Source: Planococcus chinensis
GTDB taxonomy: Bacteria > Bacillota > Bacilli > Bacillales_A > Planococcaceae
Assembly: GCF_020071995.1 (NCBI RefSeq)
Contig: NZ_JABWTK010000001.1
Span: 248,001-312,000, forward strand
Length of the DNA: 64,000 nucleotides
Direction of reading: 5' to 3'
Made by a program: the position numbers and the translations under genes. Positions 7,990-16,435 of the stretch are shown piece after piece. Position 1 is the stretch's first letter; each line of letters starts with the position of its first letter. The notes under the pieces were generated by a model. The model searched no databases and was not told the origin of the DNA. It was given only the letters and a program-made list of their open reading frames with translations.

Positions 7990-10320
7990 GTGAATCCGGA
8001 ATTTCAGCAGGAGCAAAAACGGGTGGACCGCGTGATGCAGGAAGTCACCGGACAGCTCCGAAGATTGGAAGCAGACACATCGCGCCAAAAAGACGAAGTG
8101 GTCAACATCCGACGCCATTTCTGGGATGAAAACAAAGTAAGCCTTGATTCGTTCGACGATTTTCTGGAAACGATCATCGGTTTGCGGCAGGAGGCGCAAG
8201 CCTTGTCCGTCAGTGAAAGCACCCACCGGCAGTCCGCCAAAAAGCTGGCGGCACTCCGAAGTCTGCAGAGGACGCCGTATTTCGGGCGCATCGACTTTCA
8301 TGAAGAAGGGGAACCTGAAAAAGAAGAAGTCTATATCGGCATCTCGACATTGACCGATTCAACAGGCGATGAATTTCTCGTCTACGACTGGCGGGCGCCG
8401 GTCTCGAGCGTCTATTACGACCACCAGCCGGGTCCTGCATCCTACAGTACGCCGGGCGGCGAAGTCAACGGGCAGCTTGAGAAGAAATGGCAGTACTTGA
8501 TCCACGGCGGCGTCCTGCAGTCGATGTTCGATACGAGCGTGACGATCGGGGATGAAATCCTGCAGCAAGTGCTCGGCAAAAGCGCCGACAAAAAGATGCA
8601 CAGCATCGTCGCTACGATCCAGCAGGAACAGAACCGCATCATCCGCCATGACCGGACACGCCTGCTGATTGTACAGGGGGCAGCCGGCAGCGGCAAGACT
8701 TCAGCTGCACTGCAGCGCATCGCGTATCTTCTCTATAAATACCGGGACCAATTGAACGCCGACCAGATCATCCTGTTTTCACCGAACGCGATGTTCTCGA
8801 GCTATGTGTCGAACGTGCTGCCGGAACTCGGCGAAGAGAATATGCAGCAAGTGACGTTCCAGGAATACCTGAATCACCGGTTGAGTGCGCAGTTCGAACT
8901 CGAGAATCCGTATGGCCAATTGGAATATGTGCTGACGAACGGGGACGACCCGGCGTATGCGGCCCGTGTGGCAGGCATCCGCTTCAAGGCGTCGGTCCAG
9001 TTTTTCGAAGCCATCAAATCGTACCGGCGGACATTGGAGAAGTCCGGCATGATATTCAAGCGCATCAGTTTCGCTGGACATCCGATTGCGAGCGCCAAAG
9101 CCATCGAAGCGCGGTTTTATTCCCGCGACACCACGCTGCGTTTTCATAACCGGTTGGAGCTTTTAAAGGACTGGCTATTGAAAGAGCTTGATGAATTTGA
9201 AAAGCAGGAGTGGGAAGAGCCATGGGTAGAAGAGGAGATGGAGCTGCTCAGCAACGATTCCTATCAGAAAGCGCACGCCTACTTGGCAGCGAAAAAAGGT
9301 TTTAAAGGAAAAGCAGTGAGCGACTACGAAATGGAACCGGAAGAACTGGCCCGGCTTGTGGTGCACCAAAAGCTGAAGCCGCTCCGAAAAAAGATCCGGG
9401 CTTACCGCTTTGTCGATGTCAAAGCGCTGTACCGCCAGCTTTTTGCAGGCTTTTTGGAAAACGGCCAGGAACAGTTGCCCACGGAATGGGAAGCCATTTG
9501 CCGGCAGACGCTCGATCAGCTCGCGGAAGGGGAATTGTTCTACGAAGATGCCACACCGTTTTTGCTGTTGAAAGAGCTGATTCTCGGATTTCAGACGAAC
9601 ACGGCGATCCGCCACATTGTCATCGACGAAGCGCAGGACTACTCGCCGTTCCAGTTTGAATTTCTGAAGCGGCTGTTCCCCGCAGCGCGCATGACGGTGC
9701 TCGGTGATTTCAATCAGGCAATTTTTGCACATGCCGGTGAATTCCATAATTTTGACGTGCTGACCAATCTGTACGGAGCAGATCAAACCGAAACGATCCG
9801 TCTGACACAAAGCTACCGCGCCACCAAACCAATCATTGAATTCACCCGCAGGCTCGTGCCGGAAGGAGATGCCATCATCCCGTTTGAGCGGGAAGGCGAA
9901 AAGCCGATTTTGACGCAAGTCGAGGATCATGCAGAACTGCATCGCCGCATCATGGAACGGGTCGCGGAACTGCGGGAGGAGTTCGGTACGATTGCTATCA
10001 TCTGCCAGTCAGCTTCCGAAGCCGCGCAAGCCCATGAAGCCCTGTCCGGCATCGAAGGGCTGAAGCGGCTGAAGACCGGCTCTGCCGAATACGAGCAGGG
10101 CGTCATCGTCATCCCGTCGTATTTGGCAAAAGGCATCGAGTTTGACGCCGTCATCCTCTATGACGCCTCGGAACAAGTTTACGGCCAGGAAAGCCTGCGG
10201 CGGCTGTTCTACACCGCCTGCACACGGGCGATGCACGAACTGCAGCTTTTCTCCGTCAGCAAACCAAGTCCGTTTCTGGAGGAAGCGCTGCAGGAAGGGC
10301 TGGTTCGGGTTGAGGAATGA
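7990..10320 (+). CDS. helD: HelD-like RNA polymerase recycling motor ATPase (UvrD/Rep-like superfamily 1)
   Basis: This 776-residue protein has a long N-terminal coiled coil (about residues 1-90), Walker A GAAGSGKT at 230-237 and a Walker B/motif II IVIDEAQDYSPFQFE. The later SF1 motifs SYRAT and YTACTRAMHEL are also present. The coiled-coil arm ahead of a split UvrD-like core is the HelD architecture. HelD enters stalled RNA polymerase, removes nucleic acid and releases the enzyme. The start is the GTG at 7990, eight bases after AAGGAG; the GTG at 7981 overlaps that site. The gene stands alone and ends at a strong hairpin. Confidence 0.9.
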   Translation: MNPEFQQEQKRVDRVMQEVTGQLRRLEADTSRQKDEVVNIRRHFWDENKVSLDSFDDFLETIIGLRQEAQALSVSESTHRQSAKKLAALRSLQRTPYFGRIDFHEEGEPEKEEVYIGISTLTDSTGDEFLVYDWRAPVSSVYYDHQPGPASYSTPGGEVNGQLEKKWQYLIHGGVLQSMFDTSVTIGDEILQQVLGKSADKKMHSIVATIQQEQNRIIRHDRTRLLIVQGAAGSGKTSAALQRIAYLLYKYRDQLNADQIILFSPNAMFSSYVSNVLPELGEENMQQVTFQEYLNHRLSAQFELENPYGQLEYVLTNGDDPAYAARVAGIRFKASVQFFEAIKSYRRTLEKSGMIFKRISFAGHPIASAKAIEARFYSRDTTLRFHNRLELLKDWLLKELDEFEKQEWEEPWVEEEMELLSNDSYQKAHAYLAAKKGFKGKAVSDYEMEPEELARLVVHQKLKPLRKKIRAYRFVDVKALYRQLFAGFLENGQEQLPTEWEAICRQTLDQLAEGELFYEDATPFLLLKELILGFQTNTAIRHIVIDEAQDYSPFQFEFLKRLFPAARMTVLGDFNQAIFAHAGEFHNFDVLTNLYGADQTETIRLTQSYRATKPIIEFTRRLVPEGDAIIPFEREGEKPILTQVEDHAELHRRIMERVAELREEFGTIAIICQSASEAAQAHEALSGIEGLKRLKTGSAEYEQGVIVIPSYLAKGIEFDAVILYDASEQVYGQESLRRLFYTACTRAMHELQLFSVSKPSPFLEEALQEGLVRVEE

Positions 10321-10388
10321 GTTGGCTTCTGTGGATCAATCAAACAGGGCGAAGCAATGAGTGATCGTTCGTAAACCTGGGTGGAAAT

Positions 10389-10436
10389 AAAAGAACGTTC
10401 GTAAAGTGTTTTGACACGTTTACGAACGTTCTTTTT
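10389..10436. terminator. Strong bidirectional hairpin after helD
   Basis: AAAGAACGTTCGTAAA (from 10390) pairs with TTTACGAACGTTCTTT and is followed by T residues. The stem contains the CGTTCGTAAA word that recurs in the repeat family described for this window. Confidence 0.8.
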
Positions 10437-10458
10437 ATAAGTTTTGAAGCAGATTTAG

Positions 10459-10490
10459 AGCGTTCGAAAAGGTGTACTTTTACGAACGCT
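10459..10490. repeat. Copy 1 of the TTTACGAAYG tail repeat, itself a hairpin
   Basis: AGCGTTCG pairs with CGAACGCT around an AAAAG/CTTTT inner stem, and the 3' half contains GTGTACTTTTACGAACG (10472-10488). The same 17-base word is found at 12573 and, with two differences, at 19214. Each time it comes shortly after a terminator-like hairpin. Confidence 0.6.
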
Positions 10491-10534
10491 TATATTTGAA
10501 TTAGAGAGCTTAATTTTAGTTTAAGTGAAAAATA

Positions 10535-10735
10535 AGAAAAACCCTCTATCGTTTTGATAGAGGGTACGGAATGCTTTCACAACGCCTGCTTGCCTGTGAA
10601 TAGCAACTTTGAAGATAAAGCCTAAGAACAGACAACAGTCCGGTTTGTTGATACTTCGGTGGTCTAACAGGGAACCTTTAGAATGTTCGCTGCAAGGCAA
10701 GCCTAACATGAAGGCGTTCAAACACCTATCAATAT
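10535..10735 (-). ncRNA. Candidate structured small RNA, 6S-like
   Basis: On the minus strand a strong terminator (ACCCTCTATC/GATAGAGGGT at 10541-10565, then TTTT) ends a segment whose two sides pair as nested closing stems. AACGCCT (10718-10712) pairs with AGGCGTT (10587-10581), and GCTTGCCT (10702-10695) pairs with AGGCAAGC (10595-10588). About 100 bases lie between. A roughly 200-base RNA folding as one long interrupted rod is the shape and size of 6S RNA. I cannot align it to a known 6S sequence from memory, and the promoter is unclear, so the 5' end is approximate. A 83-codon open frame here has no recognisable protein features. Confidence 0.4.
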
Positions 10736-10941
10736 GACTTACTATTGAAAGGAAATTCTGACAACACACCATTCTGCGTTCATAAAGTAAAATCAGCGTT
10801 TAATTGCACTGCACATCTAAAGAAAATTGTTCATCAGTTCTTAATTGGAACTTTTGAAGTGCAGACAAAGCCTACGCATCTATCAGCGGAAAAGTGGCTG
10901 CTGATACACTGAGTTCGAAGTCCCTCAACGTTGATGTGAAT

Positions 10942-11661
10942 TTATGGCGTTTGCGGTTCCAAGATGCAGACAAGGTACCCCATATCGGTCTCGAAATTCC
11001 AATCCAGGAATACATCCCTAATTTTACGTTTCAACACGGATTCTACACCTGCTTCGCTAAACGCCTTGTATTCCAAAGGGCGCCTGGCAATCCTTAATTC
11101 CTTAGTAAGGCCATTTTTGACCAACGATTTTTCAATTCCTGTCAGAATTCCTGATCGCCTTACCAGAATTGTGCGATTATCCAACCAATACGATTCTGTG
11201 TGTGCAGGAATTTTAACTGCTCTACTGTGTGCCTCATTGCTCCTTTTATGAAACGCTTTTTTATTTACGTCATTCGGCCATCCAAATGGATTTTTTCTGA
11301 CTTCCTCTTCCATGACTCCCCAAATCAAACCGGTTCTTGTTTTGAGATGCCAATCCACGTAAAGTTCGTTAAGCTCAATTCCAAACTCCTCGTGAAAGTG
11401 TTGTTTAATAGCCACTTTCAACTCCTTCATGACGAGTTGTCTTGTTTCTTCGATGACTTTTTGCGAATTCTTGTTTTTTTCTAAGGCCTTTTCCATTGGG
11501 GACAAAAAGCCGTGTATATTGAGGGTGATAAAGGGAGGCCGGATGACCACATGTACGGACGATGGACCTTTTCCGAAATGGTTGCGCAATAAACTGGAAA
11601 TATAACTACTCACTTCAGATTCCCTTTTTTTTCGATTGGCATGGGCGCTCCTCCTGGCCAC
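10942..11661 (-). CDS. DUF2294 family protein with two DUF2294-like halves
   Basis: The 239-codon frame contains two related halves. The first has FGKGPSSVHVVIRPPF, a LSPMEKAL block and a WHLKTRTGLIWGVM segment; the second has LSGILTGIEKSL-like and LDWNFETDMGYLVCIL segments. DUF2294 proteins are cytoplasmic and of unknown function. The start is doubtful. The frame opens at a GTG (11661) without an SD, while a strong AGGAGG points to an ATG at 11642 that is one frame off and leads through a run of eight A into a stop after ten codons. A GTG at 11613 with AAGGGA upstream is another candidate. See the finding on a possible slippage or indel. Confidence 0.75.
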   Translation of the reverse strand: MARRSAHANRKKRESEVSSYISSLLRNHFGKGPSSVHVVIRPPFITLNIHGFLSPMEKALEKNKNSQKVIEETRQLVMKELKVAIKQHFHEEFGIELNELYVDWHLKTRTGLIWGVMEEEVRKNPFGWPNDVNKKAFHKRSNEAHSRAVKIPAHTESYWLDNRTILVRRSGILTGIEKSLVKNGLTKELRIARRPLEYKAFSEAGVESVLKRKIRDVFLDWNFETDMGYLVCILEPQTP

Positions 11662-11745
11662 TGTTGAAATTAGATAACAAAAATTTTACATCACTAGAAA
11701 GAGTTTTGCCATCCTGAAGATTTGGTATACTTGCCAATTAATAAG

Positions 11746-11836
11746 TTTACATATCATGAGTTTATCGGAAGTAAAGAAGCTCGAAATTGAGTTTCTTTAC
11801 TTTTAAATTTGTAAGAGTATGGTTTTACGAATGGTT
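11746..11836. repeat. Copy 2 of the hairpin-plus-tail repeat (diverged)
   Basis: GTTTACATAT and TTATCGGAAG are followed by a hairpin (AAGTAAAGAA 11769-11778 with TTCTTTACTT 11793-11802) and then GTATGGTTTTACGAATG (11817-11833). Copy 3 at 12503 has the same order: GTTTACATAT, TTATCGGAAG, hairpin, then GTGTACTTTTACGAACG. Confidence 0.55.
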
Positions 11837-11969
11837 TAATAAAGATTTAATAGAAGTAATATCTTTAGATTTCTATGTAAGTCTGAGGTCTTAGATACAT
11901 TCAATTCCAGAGACTGATTGAAGGAATGTTAAATTTTGGTTACAATAAAATAAATCATAATATTCAAAA

Positions 11970-12440
11970 ATGGGAGGAATACATATCGAAACGAATAAAA
12001 GACGTCTTCCGTATAGACTGGTAGCTATTTCCTTTTTGCTCTTGTTTATTCTATTTATAGGTACTGGTTTTTTCGCAAACTCTCTTAATACAAATCAATC
12101 AGTTCAAAATGTTCTTATTGAGATATTCGAGAATGATCCAAAAGCACAACGAGAAATGAGCAGTGAGGAAATTTCTGCAACCTCTGAACAATTTACAAGT
12201 GACATTTTGATTTTTGTACAGAAATTTTTAAAATACCCGTTTTACATGCTAGGAATATCAGCATTGTTGAGTTTGATTACACTCTTCACAATGAAACTCA
12301 ATAAATTTATTTCAGCTCTTTTACTCTCTTTGGCTGGAGTGTTATCAATTTTCACATTGCTTCCACCAATATTTTTGTTCTTTGCTTCGAACAACTTATT
12401 CAAAGCGCATCAGACAAACAAAATACTGTCAGTAAATTAA
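11970..12440 (+). CDS. Small membrane protein, DUF4064-like
   Basis: About 150 residues with four hydrophobic segments (about residues 16-35, 85-105, 110-122 and 125-142) and a polar loop between the first two that is rich in E, Q and S. The pattern resembles DUF4064 membrane proteins of unknown function. The only in-frame ATG (11970) sits upstream of the SD GGGAGGAA (11972-11979), so it is probably not used. The SD instead faces an in-frame ATC at 11985, raising the possibility of an AUC start. The gene stands alone between two copies of the hairpin repeat. Confidence 0.65.
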   Translation: MGGIHIETNKRRLPYRLVAISFLLLFILFIGTGFFANSLNTNQSVQNVLIEIFENDPKAQREMSSEEISATSEQFTSDILIFVQKFLKYPFYMLGISALLSLITLFTMKLNKFISALLLSLAGVLSIFTLLPPIFLFFASNNLFKAHQTNKILSVN

Positions 12441-12502
12441 TATGAAATATGTGTTCTTAAGTTAAAGGTTTTAAGTAGATGCACCTTCTGATTTTAAAAT
12501 TG

Positions 12503-12592
12503 GTTTACATATGAGGGGTTATCGGAAGGGAAAGAGCTTAATAGCTTTTTTCCTATTTTGTTGTCTGTATAAGTGTACTTTTACGAACGGTT
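12503..12592. repeat. Copy 3 of the hairpin-plus-tail repeat; terminator of the DUF4064-like gene
   Basis: GTTTACATAT and TTATCGGAAG lead into a 12-bp stem (AGGGAAAGAGCT 12527-12538 with AGCTTTTTTCCT 12543-12554, loop TAAT), a T-rich stretch, and the tail GTGTACTTTTACGAACG (12573-12589). The tail is identical to that of copy 1. Confidence 0.6.
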
Positions 12593-12623
12593 ACTTAAAG
12601 ATAGTTTCATGAGCTGACAGTTA

Positions 12624-12677
12624 AAAAGCCCCCGTGTAATGAAGCTTTCTAAAAGCAGCCATTACACGGGGGTCTTT
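12624..12677. terminator. Terminator of the Lrp/AsnC gene
   Basis: AGCCCCCGTGTAATG pairs with CATTACACGGGGG across an 18-base loop. On the minus strand it is followed by CTTTTTAA, so it serves the Lrp gene; it may act in both directions. Confidence 0.8.
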
Positions 12678-12688
12678 ACAAGTGGGAT

Positions 12689-13117
12689 TTATTTGCTAAT
12701 GATGATGGATAATTTGTAATTGACAAAGTCGCTCAATCCAACCAAAAATTTATCCAGTACTTCGTTGGAGGGGAATTTGCATTCCAGGAGGTAACAACTG
12801 TCCCCGCTGATTTTATAGTTCTGAATGACAAAAGGAGCTTGTGCTTTTATATAGGAAAGATAGGGTTCGTGGTGGCTGCTTTTCATGATGACGCTAATCA
12901 TTGCATGGACAAAGTAGCCCATTTTCAGTTGGTTCACTTGAATGGTATACCCTTCAATGATGCCCGAGGTTTCCAATTTTTCCACCCGTGCCGAAGTGGC
13001 GGGGCTGCTTAAATGGACCCTTTCGCTCAACTCTTTCATGGTGATTCGGCTGTTCTTGGAAAGTTCGTCCAAAATTCGCAAATCCGTCTGATCCAAGATT
13101 TTTTCAATTCCCTTCAT
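12689..13117 (-). CDS. Lrp/AsnC family transcriptional regulator
   Basis: This 142-residue protein has an N-terminal winged helix-turn-helix (residues 8-60, with LDQTDLRILDELSKNSRIT and the recognition segment SSPATSARVEKLE). A C-terminal RAM/AsnC ligand-binding domain follows (about 68-140, with the GDSCYLLE motif). Such proteins form octamers and respond to amino acids. It is transcribed away from the metallo-hydrolase gene across a 99-base gap, so regulation of that neighbour and itself is likely. Confidence 0.88.
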   Translation of the reverse strand: MKGIEKILDQTDLRILDELSKNSRITMKELSERVHLSSPATSARVEKLETSGIIEGYTIQVNQLKMGYFVHAMISVIMKSSHHEPYLSYIKAQAPFVIQNYKISGDSCYLLECKFPSNEVLDKFLVGLSDFVNYKLSIIISK

Positions 13118-13216
13118 TTATAAAGTCAAAGCGGCAAAAGACTTTATTTAATCTATTTAAATTCGAATTGGCTCTAGTATACAATGGGTGGACATCAAAC
13201 AAAAGGAGTTGGAATT

Positions 13217-13978
13217 ATGAACATCCGCCCCATTCGCAACGCAACATTAGTTGTAGACTATGCAGGGAAAAAGTTTTTAGTTGATCCATTTTTATCAGAG
13301 AAAGGAACGCTTCCGCCTTTTCCAAATTCAGCAAGACAAGACCAGAACAATCCGCTCGTGAGCTTACCCGTTTCAATTGAAGAAGTCATTGCTGGCGTGG
13401 ATGCTGTAATTGTTACGCATACGCACTTGGACCATTGGGACGATGCAGCAAAAGACGCGTTGCCAAAAGGCATAAAGTTGTTCACGCAAAATGAAGAGGA
13501 TAAAACCGAGATTGAAGGCACAGGCTTCACCAACATCGAAGTTCTTCAGGAAAATACGGTATTTGAAGGCATCCAATTGATCAAAACAAAAGGCGAGCAC
13601 GGCAGAGGCGAAATCTTGAAAATGGCCGGCCATGTATGCGGTGTTGTCTTCAAGCATGAAGATGAAAAAACGCTTTATGTAGCCGGAGACACGGTATGGT
13701 ATGAAGAAGTGCAAAAAACGATTGATGCCCACAACCCGGAAGTCATCGTTGTGAACGCAGGAGACAACCAATTCCTGCAAGGAGGTTCCCTTGTCATGAA
13801 CGAAGAAGATGTCTACGAAGTGCATAAAGCGGCGCCTGAAGCGACAATTATCGCTGTTCACATGGAAGCGGTCAACCACTGGAACCTCTCCAGAGCAGAT
13901 TTGAAGAGATTTGCGGAAGAAAAAGACATGGATTCGAATGTAGTTATTCCAAATGATGGTGATTCCTATTCATTCTAA
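13217..13978 (+). CDS. MBL-fold metallo-hydrolase (UlaG/YddR-like)
   Basis: This 253-residue protein has the metallo-beta-lactamase metal motif H68-T-H70-L-D72-H73, a later GEHGRG histidine region, the YVAGDT aspartate and a C-terminal AVHMEAVNHW histidine. This matches the UlaG-like branch of beta-lactamase-fold hydrolases. Homologues are cytoplasmic Zn or Mn enzymes acting on lactones or phosphoesters, and the substrate here is unknown. I chose ATG 13217, nine bases after AAAAGGAG; the upstream ATG at 13184 lacks an SD. Its divergent partner is an Lrp-type regulator. Confidence 0.85.
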   Translation: MNIRPIRNATLVVDYAGKKFLVDPFLSEKGTLPPFPNSARQDQNNPLVSLPVSIEEVIAGVDAVIVTHTHLDHWDDAAKDALPKGIKLFTQNEEDKTEIEGTGFTNIEVLQENTVFEGIQLIKTKGEHGRGEILKMAGHVCGVVFKHEDEKTLYVAGDTVWYEEVQKTIDAHNPEVIVVNAGDNQFLQGGSLVMNEEDVYEVHKAAPEATIIAVHMEAVNHWNLSRADLKRFAEEKDMDSNVVIPNDGDSYSF

Positions 13979-14036
13979 GCTTTAAATCGAGCAGTTCTGC
14001 TGCCCTATCCATATAATAATGGAAGGAACGATTGCC

Positions 14037-14450
14037 GTGTCAGTTGAAACGATTAAAGAACTGGTTCGCCGTTTTTACGAAGCGATTGGACGAGAAGATT
14101 ACGGGGCTTTAAAAGAGTTTGTTCATCCTGACTTTGTGTTCTATCCAAAAATCGATACACCATTTTAGGGGGCAGAAGGCCTTGTGGAATCCGAAAAGAA
14201 GAACTTCGATGCTTTTCCTGGCTTCAGGATGCCGGTTCAATCGGTGTTCGCTGAAGGAGATCAAGTGGCTGTTTATTTGATTTTTGAAGGCAAACATACA
14301 GGCATCCCGTTAATGGGGGTTCAAGCTACAGGAAAAGATGTACAATTTTCTCTTATGATGCTTCTGCGAATCGCTGATGGGAAGATTGTCGAGAAAAGAT
14401 CCCATGTCAATGTGCATGACATTATCCGGCAAATTAGCGATTATTCTTAA
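14037..14450 (+). pseudogene. SnoaL-like (NTF2-fold) protein gene interrupted by one amber codon
   Basis: From GTG 14037 the frame reads VETIKELVRRFYEAIGRED and onward to TPF, then meets TAG at 14166-14168. It continues in the same frame as GAEGLVESEKKNFDAF through to IRQISDYS at 14450. The two parts together make a normal-length (about 137 residue) SnoaL-like ketosteroid-isomerase-fold protein, so a single base change explains the break. TATAAT at 14011-14016 and AAGGAA upstream suggest the expression signals are intact. No frameshift is needed. Sequencing error or read-through are alternatives. Confidence 0.75.
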
Positions 14451-14517
14451 AAACCCTTTCATATTTTGAGAATACATCAGAAAAAGACCATAATAGGCCT
14501 TATTGGACCACTAAAAT

Positions 14518-14560
14518 AAAAAAACGTTCAGCCGATTTTTCTCGGCTGAACGTTTTTTCT
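14518..14560. terminator. Bidirectional terminator
   Basis: ACGTTCAGCCGA pairs with TCGGCTGAACGT, flanked by AAAAAA and TTTTTT. It separates the SnoaL-like gene from the convergent secreted-protein gene. Confidence 0.85.
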
Positions 14561-14613
14561 TAATCCATATTATATTGGATTTAATCAAGATAAAAGTTGT
14601 TTAAATCATTAAA

Positions 14614-14997
14614 TTAATTCTTGTAATTTGCAATTACTCCTGCTGCTCCACATCCAGTGCCTGAAGGGCTATTGCAGTAAATTCTTAAAGAATATCCAGC
14701 TCCTGGCGTTGTAGCGAAGTTAGTACCATTTCTTACACCTGGTGCCACAGTGGTATATCCTCCAATAGGATCTCCATTCTTAAATATTCGGAAGCTTACA
14801 TTGTACTTACCAGTGTTTACTACACTCCAACTCCCCATATAATTCGCTACTACCCGAGTAGTAGAGTCAGTTGGTTCACTTGAAGACAATGCGACTGTTC
14901 TGTTTGTAGCTGTTGCTGCTGATGCTTCTCCGTTAGCTAAGCCGAATGAAACTACTGTAAGAACTACTGCCAATAAAACCGAAAAAATTTTCTTCAT
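14614..14997 (-). CDS. Small secreted protein of unknown function
   Basis: This 127-residue protein has a clear Sec signal peptide: two lysines, a hydrophobic stretch to about residue 20, and a signal peptidase I site after ASA at residue 27. The mature part is about 100 residues, rich in S, T, G and N, with two cysteines near the end (YCNSPSGTGCGAAG) that could form a disulfide in a small loop. AAGAGGTG precedes the ATG. I do not recognise the family; the composition suggests a beta-rich extracellular protein. It is monocistronic, with about 600 bases upstream that hold no gene. Confidence 0.7.
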   Translation of the reverse strand: MKKIFSVLLAVVLTVVSFGLANGEASAATATNRTVALSSSEPTDSTTRVVANYMGSWSVVNTGKYNVSFRIFKNGDPIGGYTTVAPGVRNGTNFATTPGAGYSLRIYCNSPSGTGCGAAGVIANYKN

Positions 14998-14999
14998 AA

Positions 15000-15550
15000 A
15001 AACACCTCTTTTTCTTTTTTTTTGAACTCAATACAAATTATTACATATAAGTAAATTTAAATAAAGGATTATTTATACATTTTTTTAATTTACTAAAAAT
15101 ATAAAAAACTTACTCTTATGAATGTAGCTTATTAAGAAATAAGTTACATTCATAAAGGCTAAACAAGGGTTACTCCCTTTGCCTAGCCTTCTCGTCAGGC
15201 TGCATCATTTTTATGAAATCATAGTAGTAGAACTAATCACTACCGGTAATTAAATAACCACAAGAGTTTTGAGATTACCGATAATCGATTTTATGGATCT
15301 TAGGGAAAACTTTATCAAATCGCAACGCATTACTTTCATCGACTACAGTCTTTGAAGAAAAGCACAACTGATAGAACGGAACTTCGGGGAAAATAACGAA
15401 ATATAAAAGTAACTGAAACGTTTTAATAACATTTTGTCTCTAACTTACAAAGAGAAAATAGGTGGATACAGTATGAAATAACTTTGTTGCGATTTGGCAA
15501 ATTTTTTTTAGGATTAGTTATATTCACATACCATCAAAAGCATTAGTTAT
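15000..15550. other. Gene-free stretch upstream of the secreted-protein gene
   Basis: No supported gene is seen. The region is AT rich and contains a nested inverted repeat near 15157-15190 (AGGCTA, AAGGG, CCCTT, TAGCCT) without a T run. It may be a remnant or a regulatory element of the secreted-protein gene. Confidence 0.4.
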
Positions 15551-15553
15551 CTT

Positions 15554-15596
15554 AAGAGAAAAAGAAGGGCTGATTGGCAATACTTTTTCTCTTTTT
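15554..15596. repeat. Hairpin related to the dispersed repeat (no tail)
   Basis: AAGAGAAAAAG (15554-15564) pairs with CTTTTTCTCTT (15583-15593). Stem and loop words (AGAGAAAAAG, GCTGAT, CTTTTTCTCTTTTT) match the copy at 19165-19206, but the GTGTAC tail is absent. Confidence 0.5.
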
Positions 15597-15603
15597 CAGT
15601 ACA

Positions 15604-15632
15604 GAAAAAACGCCGCCAGAAGGCAGCGTCAA
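15604..15632 (-). terminator. Terminator of the sigma/anti-sigma operon
   Basis: On the minus strand ACGCTGCC and GGCGGCGT form a stem with one mismatch around TTCT, followed by TTTTTTCTGT. It begins right at the anti-sigma stop codon. Confidence 0.7.
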
Positions 15633-16435
15633 TCTAGATGATTCTCATTCATATGTCCAAGCAGGTCCTCCTTGTCCAGGAATTGAAGCTTTTCAATTTT
15701 GCCTTCTTCAGAAGCAAAGGCTTCGCCTTCGAAATTATACAGCGCAGTTTCTCCGTCGGCGTTTTTGTATTCCACTGCGAAAGTAAACTTGTACATTTTC
15801 GGGTTGTGTTCGTTTTGGCTGATTTTTATATCCGACGCTGCCATTTCATAGTCGTTATCAAATCCACTATACATGAAAGCTGGCGTCGCATTTAAAAAAT
15901 TGTCGTATCCATTTGCGGTGAAATAGGAAGCGTACGTATCTGCCATGTAGTTCATATAATCCTGCCATACCGGTGTTTGCTGTAACGCATCGAACTCTTC
16001 CTGGGTTTCCACCTTGTTTTGGGCTTCCATAGCGGCGCTCGATAATTCTTTATATTTTTCGTCTGGCCCATTGAACTCTTCTTCAATGACAGCTTGAATG
16101 GATTCTTTGCTTTTATTGGCATCCACCTCATCTTCTCCTGCCGAGGCAGGTTTTTCATCCGAGCTGTTGCCTGTTCCTGTGGTCATTTCGCCGCTTTCTT
16201 GCAGGATAGTTTGTGAAAGGAACAGATAGCCCGCTATTAAAATGATCATGCACAGCACTAAACTGGAGGCGAATTTAAAGCCACTGAAAAACCGGGTTTT
16301 GGATTGTTGCTTATCCAAGCTCGATAAAATTCGGGAATGCAGCTTTGCTTTGTGCTTCGGGTCCCAAATGATATCCTGATCCAATTGTTTCAGCTGATCA
16401 TCCAAAGAGGTATGAGTACCATCAGTTTTTTTCAT
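15629..16435 (-). CDS. Putative membrane anti-sigma factor
   Basis: This 268-residue protein has a cytoplasmic N-terminal segment (about 1-50), one membrane span (about residues 53-73, SSLVLCMIILIAGYLFLS), an acidic linker and an extracytoplasmic domain (about 110-265) of unknown fold. The start overlaps the end of the ECF sigma gene by 14 bases, so the two are translationally coupled. Single-span proteins coded directly after an ECF sigma factor usually hold it at the membrane until a stress signal arrives. No zinc-binding HxxxCxxC motif is visible, so it is not a ZAS-type anti-sigma. Confidence 0.75.
   Translation of the reverse strand: MKKTDGTHTSLDDQLKQLDQDIIWDPKHKAKLHSRILSSLDKQQSKTRFFSGFKFASSLVLCMIILIAGYLFLSQTILQESGEMTTGTGNSSDEKPASAGEDEVDANKSKESIQAVIEEEFNGPDEKYKELSSAAMEAQNKVETQEEFDALQQTPVWQDYMNYMADTYASYFTANGYDNFLNATPAFMYSGFDNDYEMAASDIKISQNEHNPKMYKFTFAVEYKNADGETALYNFEGEAFASEEGKIEKLQFLDKEDLLGHMNENHLD

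Noticed and set aside
9175-9942. 255-codon frame antisense to helD
   Set aside because: Shadow of the helD codon pattern; no SD and no protein-like motifs.
10521-10772. 83-codon minus-strand frame over the 6S-like region
   Set aside because: No SD, no recognisable domain, and the sequence is better explained by paired stems and a terminator.
10942-12600. Insertion-sequence remnant around the DUF2294 gene
   Set aside because: The paired elements flanking the DUF4064 gene suggested a transposon, but there is no transposase and the copies are in the same orientation and end at a hairpin, not at inverted termini.
15157-15190. Terminator between the secreted-protein gene and the sigma operon
   Set aside because: The nested repeat has no T run on either strand and no gene ending nearby.
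15410-15425. cre-like site TGAAACGTTTTAAT
   Set aside because: Lacks one base of the cre core and is not near a predicted promoter.
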